DNA of 18,167 bases from Physocladia obscura. Its lineage: Eukaryota > Chytridiomycota > Chytridiomycetes > Chytridiales > Chytriomycetaceae. The notes beneath the pieces were generated by a model. It was not told the origin of the DNA, ran no database searches, and worked only from the letters and a program-made list of their open reading frames with translations. Positions 1-9,917 of the stretch are shown here, in pieces (position 1 is the first letter of the stretch; each line of letters opens with the position of its first letter). The position numbers and the translations under genes are program-made. The stretch lies in assembly GCA_027596945.1 (NCBI GenBank), contig JADGJH010000471.1, positions 1 to 18,167 of the forward strand, written 5' to 3'.

Positions 1-222
1 TAATATAATTCCTTTGGCCAACGTTTGTTGGGCTTTTGCATGTGCCACCAGTTTTGAAATTTTTTAATTTTTTTGAAATGTAGAAATAAAAATCATCTTA
101 AAAACAATTAAATGAGCTTCTTCAAAAATCCTGAAACCCGACCCTCAAGATTTGCTGTTCTCATTGTGTGTCTTTGCGAGATTGGGATTTTACTTTTTCT
201 TGGGTTGGAGCAGCCTGTTTAA
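1..222. other. AT-rich stretch, no gene seen
   Basis: AT-rich sequence with homopolymer T and A runs at 60-80. I see no open frame of useful length and no RNA gene. It could be the 3' flank of a gene beyond the left edge or the upstream region of the small ORF that follows. Confidence 0.5.
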
Positions 223-351
223 ATGCGCAATATAAAGTCTTCGATTATTCTATGGGGCGCAGCTGTAGCATCAATCACAAGCTATTCGTTTCGTTCTTAT
301 CTTCGTCGCAGTAAAGATGCACGTTTAACAAATGATGTTATTCCAGTCTGA
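223..351 (+). CDS. possible small membrane protein, 42 residues
   Basis: This ORF begins at an ATG directly preceded by an in-frame TAA, so it cannot extend upstream without splicing. It encodes 42 residues: a short basic start (MRNIKSS), a hydrophobic segment (IILWGAAVASI, roughly residues 8-18), an arginine-rich stretch (FRSYLRRSK) and a polar tail. The DNA here is richer in G and C (for example GGGGCGCAGC) than the flanks, as expected of coding sequence. The pattern resembles small mitochondrial inner-membrane or tail-type proteins, but I do not recognise a family. It could equally be a chance ORF or one exon of a larger gene. Confidence 0.3.
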   Translation: MRNIKSSIILWGAAVASITSYSFRSYLRRSKDARLTNDVIPV

Positions 352-841
352 TTGATGTTTATCAATGTAGTTATGAAATTAAAGACAAAAAAATCCTTGA
401 TATGATTTCAATTGCTCTTTTATTTACATATATTCACATTAATAATTTGTAATCAAACCCAAGCGACATACACGTTTCTTCCACTCTGCCGTGAAACCCT
501 TACAAAAATTGTATCTGGATGAAAAACGAAGTGTGGGGTAATCATTTTGAACACAACGGCTATTCTTGAATAAAACAGTTTTGAAAATTTCTCTTTGAAA
601 CTATTGAGAAGTGACTCCAGGTCATCCTAACAAAACTGTTCAGAATATTTCAAAATAAAGACTACCACAAATTTTCTAAAATACCGTGATTCTTCCTTCC
701 AGTTCCCACAGTGAGTTTGTGTGGCTCTATTCTTCCCACCACCGCAACTTTACCCCGCCTTCTCGACAGAAAGAAGAAAATTTGCTTGCAATTAAGTGTT
801 CACGAAAACAATTACCTGTTTAATTTTTGGAGGTGATGTAA
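352..841. other. AT-rich intergenic stretch
   Basis: No convincing gene. A slightly GC-richer patch at about 700-780 contains a GTGAGT at 711 and a CGACAG near 770 that could serve as splice sites, but I find no coding frame that joins across them. Confidence 0.45.
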
Positions 842-1578
842 ATGTTGTTGAAGAAATTGATATTCATACAACGGATGCAAAATTTGTTCCTTCTTGGTTC
901 AGATTGGAAGCATGATCTGTGCTACAGGAATTTAATACAGAATTTGCTGATACATTCTGCATCAAAATCCAAATCCAAATTCTTATACAACATGGCTTCA
1001 TTCAAATCATTATGGAAATATTGGAATGAGATTTGATATGATTTATGTTTCTTGTAATGTCAAAATTCATGAATGCGATCAGGCATCACATTTACTGGAT
1101 TCTGATCAAATACTTGTGGTTGCCTATTTATTTGTTGTTGATTCTCCATCATTTTCTGGATTCAAGGAAAAAAGGGTTTCTGAGAAAGTGTCCCCAATTG
1201 CAAAACAAATTGATGTTGGCTTAGATATAAAACCATTCCCTGCCATTATCAATATTTTCTTCCAAATATTTCCTGTGAGATTTGGAAATATCAGGACTGT
1301 CTGCATTTACAAGCTTTTTGAAAAAGGAAAGAAGCAAAATCCTGAATTTGTAACATAGTATGTAAAAAGTATTATTCTTGAATATTCTGCATTTACTTTC
1401 CAAATGGAAGATATTGGGAGATAAAATGAAAAGTATAGCTCACCGATTAATTGTATGGAAACATAAAACAAGACTGTTTCGTCCTGCCTTATACGAAGCA
1501 ACTTGTGGTTATTATCAGTGGAGAGTGAAATTTAAATTACGTGACCAACTGTCCAACACAAACTCAATTTCAAGTTGA
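842..1578 (+). pseudogene. decayed protein-coding remnant (three frames)
   Basis: Three plus-strand ORFs follow one another in three different frames: 842-1036 (64 residues), 1026-1358 (110 residues) and 1378-1578 (66 residues). In DNA this AT-rich a 110-codon frame without a stop is unlikely by chance. The consecutive overlapping ORFs in shifted frames look like one coding sequence broken by indels. The middle piece is rich in hydrophobic and aromatic residues with a lysine-rich end (KLFEKGKKQNPEF). I recognise no domain, and a transposon relic or a decayed lineage-specific family are both possible. An intron-containing live gene is less likely because no good GT...AG pairs restore one frame. 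Confidence 0.35.
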
Positions 1579-1648
1579 TTACAAGTCATTTAAAGAATAT
1601 ACAGCAAGCAATCAAATTTTTGGAGCAGTTGTGAAAATAAAATAAACA

Positions 1649-1654
1649 TTTATT
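1649..1654 (-). terminator. poly(A) signal of the thaumatin-like gene
   Basis: AATAAA on the minus strand lies 14 bases past the TGA stop of the thaumatin-like gene. A second overlapping AT-rich motif sits just beyond. The placement is rather close to the stop, so the true 3' end may be further left. Confidence 0.4.
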
Positions 1655-1667
1655 TCTCTCTGCAAAA

Positions 1668-3008
1668 TCAGACAACATAACCACAAATGTCTCCAGTCGA
1701 AGAATTTTCAACAGGAGTCGATGCAACACCATTGTTCTTGAGCCAGCAAGTACCACCGTTGTAATCTGTCCATGTGAAATGCGTACATCCAGAGTACGCA
1801 ACACACGCTCCGCCACAAAGTGCTCCAGTAGTTTCGACGTTTGCGATATCCCCACCTGTCCAGTCGCAACCTGATGCCCACTCAACAGAGCCGTTACTTC
1901 CAGACTGGAACGTGAATCCACCAGAACTAGAGCTTGTTGGGCTAGTAACAGAAGTGGTAGTCGTGGCAACAACTTGAGCTGTAGTAGTAGTAGTAGTTGC
2001 AACTACCCCACTATTTCCAGAAAAGGTCACACCATTAGGACACCAAGTTAAAGCATACTCCACTGTAGAAGTGCACGTAAATGTACTAGACATGTCATCA
2101 TATGGATATGAGTAACCCGTCGGACACATTTCCTTCACCCACTGCACACTTGGCAGCACTTTACTAGTCCAGTTAGGGTTCGATGAAACACAATTCGCCG
2201 TTTCCGATGGAACATCCAGCCCCAATGACGCCCAGTTTTCACAGCCACAGCACGATGTACCAGCACCGGCTGAGTAGCACGACTGAATGTTGCCACCCAC
2301 ACATCCAAACAGCTCAAAGTTGGCGTCAGTGTTGCTTCCTAGGTTGCACTTGTCGACAAATGTGCATGTGGTGGCGGGCCCGTTATATCCGAGGAATGTG
2401 CCGCAGTTTAAACTTGTGCCGAGTGGCGTATTGATGTTGAGACCACATACTTGGCTGCCAGTGCAGTCAGAGTCGGCTGTGCATGATGCGCCCACATTGG
2501 TGACAGACTTGAAATATGCAGCCGGCACTTTTGGGGCCCATGAGCATGGGCCTGTGGCTGTGTTTGGCGTTACTGCTCCGGGCGTTCCGCATGAGTATGG
2601 GTTGGCTGCATTCAACGGCGGATTGATGGGTCTCATTTCAAGCGGAAAGTTGAATCCGTTGATCAAAGATACATCGTATGTGTCGATAGTACCTCCCTAA
2701 TATATATTATTAGTTATAGATTGATCGCGTACAAAGTCACCAATACTCACGTTCAACGTAAACTCAGCCAAAGTGACAGGCCCGCAGCTGGTTGATGTCC
2801 CCGCACAAGCATGAACATTTCCGCTCCATCCGGACGGATACGAAACAGACTGCGAACCGCCGTTACTGACTGCTACTGAACCGATTGAAGCAGATCCAAA
2901 ACCACTTGTGAACGAGACAGTAAGGTCTGTGCCGCAGTTGTTGTATAACGTCATTGATCTTTGAGCGGCGACGACAGCAGCAAGAGTAACGAGCGCAGCA
3001 AATTTCAT
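1668..3008 (-). CDS. secreted thaumatin-like protein with C-terminal PAN/Apple-like module
   Basis: Two exons, 3008-2751 and 2696-1668, flank a 54-base intron (GTGAGT...TTAG) and give 428 residues. Residues 1-16 (MKFAALVTLAAVVAAQ) form a signal peptide. Residues 17-307 are a thaumatin-like (GH64/TLP superfamily) domain: an early NNCGT, the segment TYDVSLINGFNFP created across the splice, many paired cysteines, and the closing CPTGYSYPYDD...STFTC...CP. Within it, CTADSDCTGSQVCG is a small cysteine cluster. A Thr/Ser-rich linker (308-350), likely O-glycosylated, leads to a C-terminal cysteine module (351-428) with GCDWTGGD, LCGGAC, GCTHFTW and GGTCWLK, which resembles PAN/Apple (PAN_4-type) carbohydrate- or protein-binding domains. 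Family members bind or cut beta-1,3-glucan; activity here is not shown. A minus-strand TATAAA lies about 47 bases before the ATG. Confidence 0.9.
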
Positions 3009-3329
3009 TTTCGGTTGTTTTTTGTTATTTTTCGTACCGCTTCTTTCCCGCGTTTTATAAAATTTTTCGTGATTGAAATTGAATTTTTCGGCATTAAACT
3101 AATGAAATTTTTTGAGATAAGTTTCTAAACAAGTTTCACTAAACGAGAAGTAAATGGCCGAGACTTCATTGGTATGTAGATATCAAAAGAAAAAGAAAAC
3201 AGAAATTGTTGGTGTTGAATCTTGACTGTTGCGCACATGATTTAAAAATAATATGTCTATTAGTGTCTAGATCTTCAATTTGGGCATCTGTCACAAAAAG
3301 TTTTAAACTGTATACAGTTATTTTATTTC
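3009..3329. other. intergenic region between DHX34 3' end and the thaumatin-like promoter
   Basis: These 321 bases hold the 3' flank of the helicase (a minus-strand AATAAA at 3322-3327 directly after its stop) and the upstream region of the thaumatin-like gene. I see no further gene. Confidence 0.6.
3055..3060 (-). promoter_or_regulatory. TATA box of the thaumatin-like gene
   Basis: TATAAA on the minus strand, within TTTTATAAAA, 47 bases upstream of the ATG at 3008. A focused TATA promoter suits a regulated secreted protein, but no expression evidence is available from sequence alone. Confidence 0.5.
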
Positions 3330-6300
3330 TTATTTTTTCCCACATAGTTTCCTATGCCTCAAGAATTCAACAACAGTCACAAGATATTCGTCGTCGCAAT
3401 TCTTACAATGCATCAATTTCCGATTCCCGACTTCTGGCGGCGCGCACCCAACAACAACTGGATCAGCACCACCAGGTGCAGTCTTTTCATATTCACCAAC
3501 ATTAATATTCCCCAAACTACTACCGCCATCATCCTCATGCATCGAGAATTGCGGCGGCGGCGGCACGTTTGTTTCTTTATCGCAATATTCCGAATGAGAA
3601 ACTGAAACAACACGCGGACCAACCAATTCCAACCGTGTCCGTTGCTTGGTAGTGAGAGATTTGATTGAAGTCGGATTGGACACAAAGTAATGCATGTGTG
3701 GGGTTATCCGAATTTCACCCTTGAAAGTTGGTGGTGCTGTCACCGCTGCTGATGTAAAAACTGATGATTTGAATGATGTGCTCTCGTCTTTGAAAGGATC
3801 ATAGCCAAACTACTTGTTTCTTTTAGTACAAAAAATATTAAAATGACTACTTTTTTTCGTTTTTTTTTTTTTGCTTTAAACTTTCGTTACTTACCCAATT
3901 TTCAACATCCTGCATTCGCAATCGTTCCACAGAACATTGAAAATCGATGTCAAGAAATTCGCCCAAGTGGCCTGATTTTCGATTCATTTCAAGTTAATAA
4001 CTACAAATCATAATATCTAATAATATTACTCACGAGATAAATCATATTCAGTTAAATCCTCAAAGTCTTGACTAGCCAAAACATCTCCACCGCCTTCAGA
4101 AACAAGACCAGTACTGCCATCTTCTTCAGTTCCATCTCGTAATTGTGTTGTGCCCATCTGCCAATCATACCGGATTCGTCGCACAGAAACAGGAATAAAC
4201 CCAAAATCGCTCCAATCTCCAGCAACTCGCTTCCGTAATCCTTTTTTTATTATTTCCCTTTCATCTCCTGCCTCTTCTTTCAATTCGTGCTTTTCACTAT
4301 GTCCGCCGTTTCCGCCCGCGCCACTGCCAACTGCAATACTTCTATCGTGAGTCCTAACTGAAGTCCCCATAATCTCCAACTCTGAATCATCGTCGTCAGT
4401 ACCTTCTGTAATATCGTCTTCGCGCTGAAGAGAGAGCCCGGGGTGCACGTTTTTCAGTCGGCGACCCATGACGTGATCCCATGCTGTTCGCAACCAGTTT
4501 GAGAGTACAATAATTCGTTCAGCTTTTTGCGCGTTCTTGAAGTGTAAGTGAAGCCAAGAGTCCACTATTATGTGTGTCATATCGTGATTTATATCCACTT
4601 TATACAGAGAAAAATATTATATAACAAATAAAAATATTGCCACAAAAGAATCTTCTCACATCGATCAGCAAATAAAAGACAAACAGGGGCTGCCACAACC
4701 CTGATAACATTAGTAAGATACGGTTTGTTTGTCTCCAAAAGTTCTAAATAGCAGAGTAATTCTGTTATTTGTAGTTTTGGACGAATTGTGTCCAATGTTT
4801 CGTTTAAGTCAGCTGATTCACTGCCTTTTATCAGAGTCGGCAAAACCATTTCTTTTGGATGTAAAAGTTCAGGCTTGAACGAAAACACACTTGTCGGCAG
4901 CATTTTGACAAATCTTTTTGTTTTTGTGTGATAAACCTTTTTTATTTTTAATTATGATTTTATTATTTCCTTGTTTGTACAAACCTGTTCAGAAGACGGT
5001 TTGAACGCATTTGACTCATCGGCAATGGCAATGTGAGGATATAACCCTGAGCAACATACCAGTCTAAGAAGATTAGCATCACGTTTTGTCAGATTTGCTG
5101 TATCTGATTTATTCAGCAACGCAGCAGCATTGTGTTTGAGAGAAAATTCCAAATGATGAACAGAAAAGTCTTCGATTTCATTTTGTTTAGCTTCGGGTTT
5201 TTCCTTTTCCTCATCAGCAGGGATGTCTGTTTCATCTTGGTCCCCATCTTCGAATTTTAGAAATTTCCGCCTTCCAGATGATTGGGCGCGTTTTTGCTGC
5301 TCTAAAAGAAGTTGCTGTTCTCTTCGCTTGATATATGCCGGGTCCTTTAAAAAATTTAAATTATTAAAAAAATTTAAAAAGAAATGTGTCTTTGCAATGT
5401 TACAGACCTTCCAAAACATTTTCCTGCGAAGCTTTTCCTCCTCGTCTTCAACAGTTTCAACCCCACTTTCATTTCGAGCTTGCTTTTTCTCCGTTTTACC
5501 GTGGCTATTGCTGATCTTTCGTTTTTTCCCCGAATAATAACGATGAGTTCCTTCGTCATCACTATCCTCGTTTTCTTCTTCGCCCTCTCGCCCCAAATAT
5601 TGCGCCAATACTTGCTCAAATTGCGTTTTGAGTTTTACCATTTCATATAACCGCTGCTCTTCAACACCGTAACGTCTGCACCAGTTTTTTGAAGATTCGC
5701 GCCCATCTGCTTTAACTTTCAACCAATCAGAAAATAGATTCATCAATGTGAATGAATCCCCATAATCGGATTGCAATGACTTCCGGTTCTAAAATAAAAA
5801 AAAGACAACTTTCATTTACAAAGAAAAGTTGGTGAAACCAAAAAAGATAACACAACCAACCTCTTCAATGTCCATGCGATTCGGTGCAACACGAACAAAC
5901 GGATTTGGAACAGTCAAAGCTGCAGCCATCACAATCGTTGCATCTACGACATCACTAATTGATCCCAATACCAACATTTTCCCCAAAACAATATCCATTG
6001 GAAAAACTGCCAAAATTCGTCCAAGAGGAGTCAATCTCTCTCGTTGCGCAGCAAACACACCATTCGATTTGTTCCAAACATCTGGCGCCGCGTCAACCAC
6101 ATCTTCTACAGCTCCGAGTCCTTTCAATGCAATTAATGCACTTTCTACAGCGTCGCGGCTGGGTCGTTCTATAAAATCAAATTCACGCGGATCACCAAGT
6201 CCGTAGGCCATGGTTTGCAGTAGCAGCGGTTCAAGTGGCGTGCGGAGAATTTCGGGAACGGGGAATTCGTTCAAATTGTCGAATTCACGTTGAGTGTAAA

Positions 6301-7868
6301 AACGGAAACATTCCCCAGGACCTGTACGGCCTGCACGACCAGTACGTTGTTTTGCACTGGATTGAGATATCCAAAATTCCGAGAGACGGGACAGCCGCGT
6401 TGCCGAATCAAAAGATGTTTCTTTAACTCGGCCTAGGATACCATAAAAAAATTAATAAAATAAAACGAAAAATAAAATTAAAAAAGCTGCAAACAAAAAA
6501 AATACCCGAATCAACTATAAAGCGCACTCCATCAATAGTGACACTTGTTTCCGCAATATTTGTAGACAGAATGCATTTTCGAATGCCAGGTGGTGAAACA
6601 TCAAACACTTTCTCTTGCTCTTGGACAGAGAGTGAACTGTGTAACTTAAGAATAATCCATCGCCTGTTTTTATTTTGTTTGATTAGTGTAATTTTCCGCG
6701 AAATTTGTAACCTCTCCCGATAACCTTGTGGATGAAGCATATGCTCGCAAATCATCACTTAGCGCCGTTATTTCGTTCATTCCACTCAAAAATACAAGCA
6801 AATCGCCACGCTCATGCGCAGGAACAAGCTGATCAATACGTTCGAGAATTCTCAGATACGGTTCTGTCCTAATCTTTCCTGGCTTGGCTTGAATCGAAAC
6901 AACAATTCCGGCTTTTTTACGTTCGTTTACAAGCCGTTCATTGACCAAATTCGCGTCTTCTTCCGGAGCCACTGGCAAATACTCAACCTTGACAGGGAAC
7001 ATTCTTCCTGGAACTTCAATGACAGGGGCATCGAAATAAGTCGAAAACAACGTCGCATTAATTGTTGCGCTCATGAGTACAATGCGAAGATCTGGACGGG
7101 CAGCAACGATACGTTTCAACACGCCCAGCAAGAAGTCACCAGTTACATGACGTTCATGTACTTCATCGACAATAATCACGTTGTAGGCCGACAAGGTTGG
7201 ATTCGCAGCAAATTGGCGCAGAAGCAAACCTTCAGTAAGAAAAAGGATTTTTGTTTTTGCTGTCCGCGTGCCTTCGAAACGAACCTGGTAAGCAATTTCC
7301 GAGCCGTATATATTGAGAGACTCGAAAGATACGCGGCGTGCGAGGGAGTAGCATGCAATGCGACGCGGCTGAGTGCATGCAATGTTTGTGAATCCAGCAG
7401 CGAGAAGAAATTGCGGGACTTGGGTGCTTTTGCCGGCACCAGTGTCTGCGGCGATTAAAACTACAGGATTTTCTCGCACACTGGCTACAATCTGCGCTTC
7501 ATAGGCTTTAATGGGAAGCGAGGCGCGGTCTTTGGCGATTTTTTGTTGGGCTGCAACTACGCGTTTTGCTTGGTATTCAACAAATAACTTCAAGCCTTGG
7601 CGTGCCAGCGAAACTTCAGCCTCCACATCATTGCTTGCATTTGCATTATTTTGCTGCGCATCTTTCTTTGCTGTTGCCCGTTCTTTGAATTTCGCAAAAA
7701 AGTCTGTAACGTGTAAAGATTGTTACTAAGCTCGCCCGTCACTAGGAATGAAAATAAAAACGCACCTCTGAAGTCGCCGTATTCAGCACTATGCCGTCGA
7801 AATAATGCGGCACCTTCGGGCCCAAACAATACACGATCACCATGTCGCCCCCAGATTGGCATTTGCAT
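3330..7868 (-). CDS. DHX34: DHX34-type DEVH-box RNA helicase
   Basis: Ten exons: 7868-7766, 7703-6725, 6663-6506, 6432-5861, 5788-5408, 5344-4985, 4936-4660, 4597-4034, 3971-3895, 3809-3330. They are in frame throughout and give 1316 residues (human DHX34 is about 1140). Helicase motifs: Walker A GAGKST near 123-128, DEVH 214-217, SAT 246-248, [10 protein letters not shown] near 394, QRTGRAGR 442-449. A winged-helix/ratchet region follows, then family-specific stretches: [28 protein letters not shown] and [11 protein letters not shown]-terminal zinc-finger-like C-x2-C-x13-H-x3-C spans 1292-1313. DEVH instead of DEAH is a DHX34 trait. In animals DHX34 acts in nonsense-mediated decay with UPF1 and SMG1; the role here is inferred. 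The C-terminal half carries a fungal low-complexity acidic insertion, and the first of the two C-terminal zinc motifs known in animals was not found. Splice sites at exons 2, 5 and 6 are the least canonical. Confidence 0.93.
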
Positions 7869-8025
7869 TTCTGCAATTTTTTGTTTTTCAAAATTGATTC
7901 TTTTGTGTTGGTGTGCTGTTGTTGCTGTTATAATCACATTGTTGATAAAACTGGGTGGCTCTCTGTTTCCTTTCCTTGCGTCTAATTTTTGAGTTTCAAG
8001 AACAAGGAAAGCCAAAACTGGAAAG
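7869..8025. promoter_or_regulatory. divergent promoter between DHX34 and UBC6
   Basis: Only 157 bases separate the two start codons, which point away from each other, so both genes must share this 5' region. It is T-rich on the DHX34 side, with a TGTTGTTGCTGTT stretch near 7915-7930. I see no clear TATA box in either direction. Confidence 0.6.
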
Positions 8026-8977
8026 ATGGCTTCTAAGATGGCAACGAAGCGGCTGCAGAAGGAGTACCAGATGATGATGGCCAATCCGCCAGAGTTTATA
8101 GTGGCGCGGCCGCTGGAGGAGAACATTCTTGTGTGGTGAGTAAGTGTGTGAGAGATAGGGTATATTGATTAAGTATTAACAATTGGACTATTCTCTGACG
8201 GCCTCGCAATCAGGCATTATATCGTAACAGGCCCTCCAGACTCACCATATGCTGGTGGTGAATATCACGGCAAAGTAGTGTTTCCTGACGACTATCCGTA
8301 CAAGCCGCCGTCGATCCGCATGTTGACACCAAACGGTAATCTCTATCAGATCCTGTCTTATTCTACTCTACTAACCACACACATCCTTTGCTAAACGAAC
8401 ACTCTTGGGACCATTTGAAACGCAAGGCCGGTTCCAGATGGACACGCGGCTTTGTCTGTCAATGAGCGATTTCCACCCAGCCACATGGAACCCGGCGTGG
8501 TCCGTAGCCACGATTTTGACTGGCCTGCTGTCGTTCATGCTGGAAGATACGCCGACAACTGGCGCTGTGTCAGCGTCGTCCCAGGAGCGCCGCGCTCTCG
8601 CCACAAAGTCGCATGCCTGGAATAGGGCCGATGCGCGCTTCCAGGCCGTCTTCCCCGACCTTCTTGATTCGCCACATCCTACAACTCCGACCACCGCCAC
8701 CCCAAATCCGTTCTCTAATACTTCCGCTGCCGCTACTACTGCTGTTGTGGCTACTGCTGCCTCCAAAGATGCCCGAAAAAGAATTGTTCAGAAACACCAA
8801 CCTGAAATCAAGATACAACATCATCAACAACAACAGCAGCAAAAACAACAGGTTGTTCTTCTGCAAAGATCTGTCAACGGTGCCTGGTCTCGCCTTCGGT
8901 CAAATATATGGTTACTTTTGTTGGGTGGTGTCATGGCTTACCTGCTTGTTCTCAAAGTCATGGCTAAACTTGTATGA
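8026..8977 (+). CDS. UBC6: ER tail-anchored ubiquitin-conjugating enzyme E2 (Ubc6/UBE2J2)
   Basis: Three exons, 8026-8135, 8214-8335 and 8427-8977, give 260 residues. The E2 fold is clear: KRLQKEYQ at the start, [10 protein letters not shown], then [30 protein letters not shown], the TPNG variant of the HPN motif typical of the Ubc6 class, and the catalytic cysteine C87 in [13 protein letters not shown], followed by WNPAWSV and LTGLLSFM. A glutamine-rich linker leads to a C-terminal hydrophobic segment ([20 protein letters not shown]), a tail anchor. Ubc6 works with the Doa10 ligase in ER-associated degradation; the anchor and motifs support the same role here. The first ATG is chosen because it heads the conserved N-terminus. 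The intron-2 acceptor (CGCAAG) is weak but keeps the frame exactly. Confidence 0.95.
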
Positions 8978-9136
8978 TTAATTCTTCTCTTCTTTCCCTT
9001 TTTGATTGTGAGAACGCCTCGCAACAAAATTCCGAAACCCTTTTTCTCTTTATTGTCCTACATTTAAAAAAAAAAAAAAGATAATAAAAGAAAATAATAA
9101 AAAATAACCTCATAAGTGAATTTATTATCATTTTTT
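8978..9136. terminator. convergent 3' ends of UBC6 and the HAD phosphatase
   Basis: The two stop codons face each other across 159 bases. A plus-strand AATAAA lies at 9083-9088 for UBC6, and a minus-strand AATAAA at 9126-9121, 11 bases past the HAD stop, for the phosphatase. A run of A occupies 9067-9079. Confidence 0.5.
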
Positions 9137-9838
9137 CTAAAAGGCAGGTAGACCAAATTCAGAAGGATCAAAATCTTCCATTGTCCGAAGAACTTTCGCA
9201 CACTGCGCAGTAAGAACAGGATCGAGCTCCAAATTCGGATCGGGAATCCAAACAACCTGCATCCCAGCATTTAACCCGGCAAGAACTCCAGACGGTGCAT
9301 CTTCAAAAACCAAGCACTTTTGGAAATCGGCGTCGTGGAACCCAATTGATTTTGCACTGGCAAGGAAAATATCCGGCGCAGGCTTCCCTTTGACAACCGC
9401 CTTGTCGTCGCCGCAAGTAATATTCCCTTCAAAGTACCCAAACAGTTCACTATTTTTCGAAGACTTGAGGTCAAAAGCGTGGCGATGTGACGACGTTGCC
9501 ACACATATTGGTATGCGTGTATCTTTTAAGTGCTTGACAAGACGCAAAACACCAGGAAGCGGGACACAGAATGGAAACCGTTCACTTTGCATCGCGTTGC
9601 GTTCACGCAGGTATTCTTCTGCCGTAAGTTTTCCTTCAAGACCGCAGTATTCGATAAGCTTGGCTGCGGCTTCTCCTTCTTTTACACCCATCATTTGACT
9701 CTTGAGAGCCCAGTCGAATGTCTTTCCATATCGGGCGAGAATCTCGGATGTTACTTCCGAATATACTCGTTCCGTGTCGAGCAACAAGCCATCCATATCA
9801 AAAAGAATGTGTGTCACAATCGGTTTGGGCCTAATCAT
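9137..9838 (-). CDS. HAD-superfamily phosphatase, pseudouridine-5'-phosphatase-like
   Basis: A single exon of 233 residues. The frame is open five codons further upstream, but those begin with GTG, so the ATG at 9838 (MIRPKP) is chosen. HAD motif I is FDMDGLLLDTE with nucleophile D14 and acid D16. A helical cap follows, then motif II around CVATSSH (115-116), the motif III lysine in GKPAPD (K152) and motif IV VFEDAPSG (179-180). The cap and the LLLDTE form match the HDHD1/PUDP and yeast GPP/DOG group. Pseudouridine monophosphate is the best-known substrate of the closest animal member; glycerol-phosphate or sugar-phosphate substrates cannot be excluded. It lies 79 bases downstream of URA3 on the same strand. 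Confidence 0.85.
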   Translation of the reverse strand: MIRPKPIVTHILFDMDGLLLDTERVYSEVTSEILARYGKTFDWALKSQMMGVKEGEAAAKLIEYCGLEGKLTAEEYLRERNAMQSERFPFCVPLPGVLRLVKHLKDTRIPICVATSSHRHAFDLKSSKNSELFGYFEGNITCGDDKAVVKGKPAPDIFLASAKSIGFHDADFQKCLVFEDAPSGVLAGLNAGMQVVWIPDPNLELDPVLTAQCAKVLRTMEDFDPSEFGLPAF

Positions 9839-9917
9839 AAAAATATGATACACAACGCGATAAAAATTAAAACAACATTGTATGAATATATGTTATGTAA
9901 ATACAATATTTTCCAAC

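Noticed and set aside
2287..2700. 137-residue plus-strand ORF inside the thaumatin-like gene
   Set aside because: Antisense shadow of a strongly supported coding exon; no recognisable motifs.
5223..5650. Plus-strand Phe/Ser-rich ORFs opposite DHX34 exons 5 and 6
   Set aside because: Shadows of the Lys/Glu-rich helicase coding sequence on the other strand.
7590..8126. 178-residue minus-strand ORF spanning the DHX34-UBC6 gap
   Set aside because: Its middle overlaps true DHX34 exon 1, but the upstream part runs antisense through UBC6 exon 1 and the downstream part reads through intron 1. The ATG at 7868 with the GTGCGT donor gives the better model.
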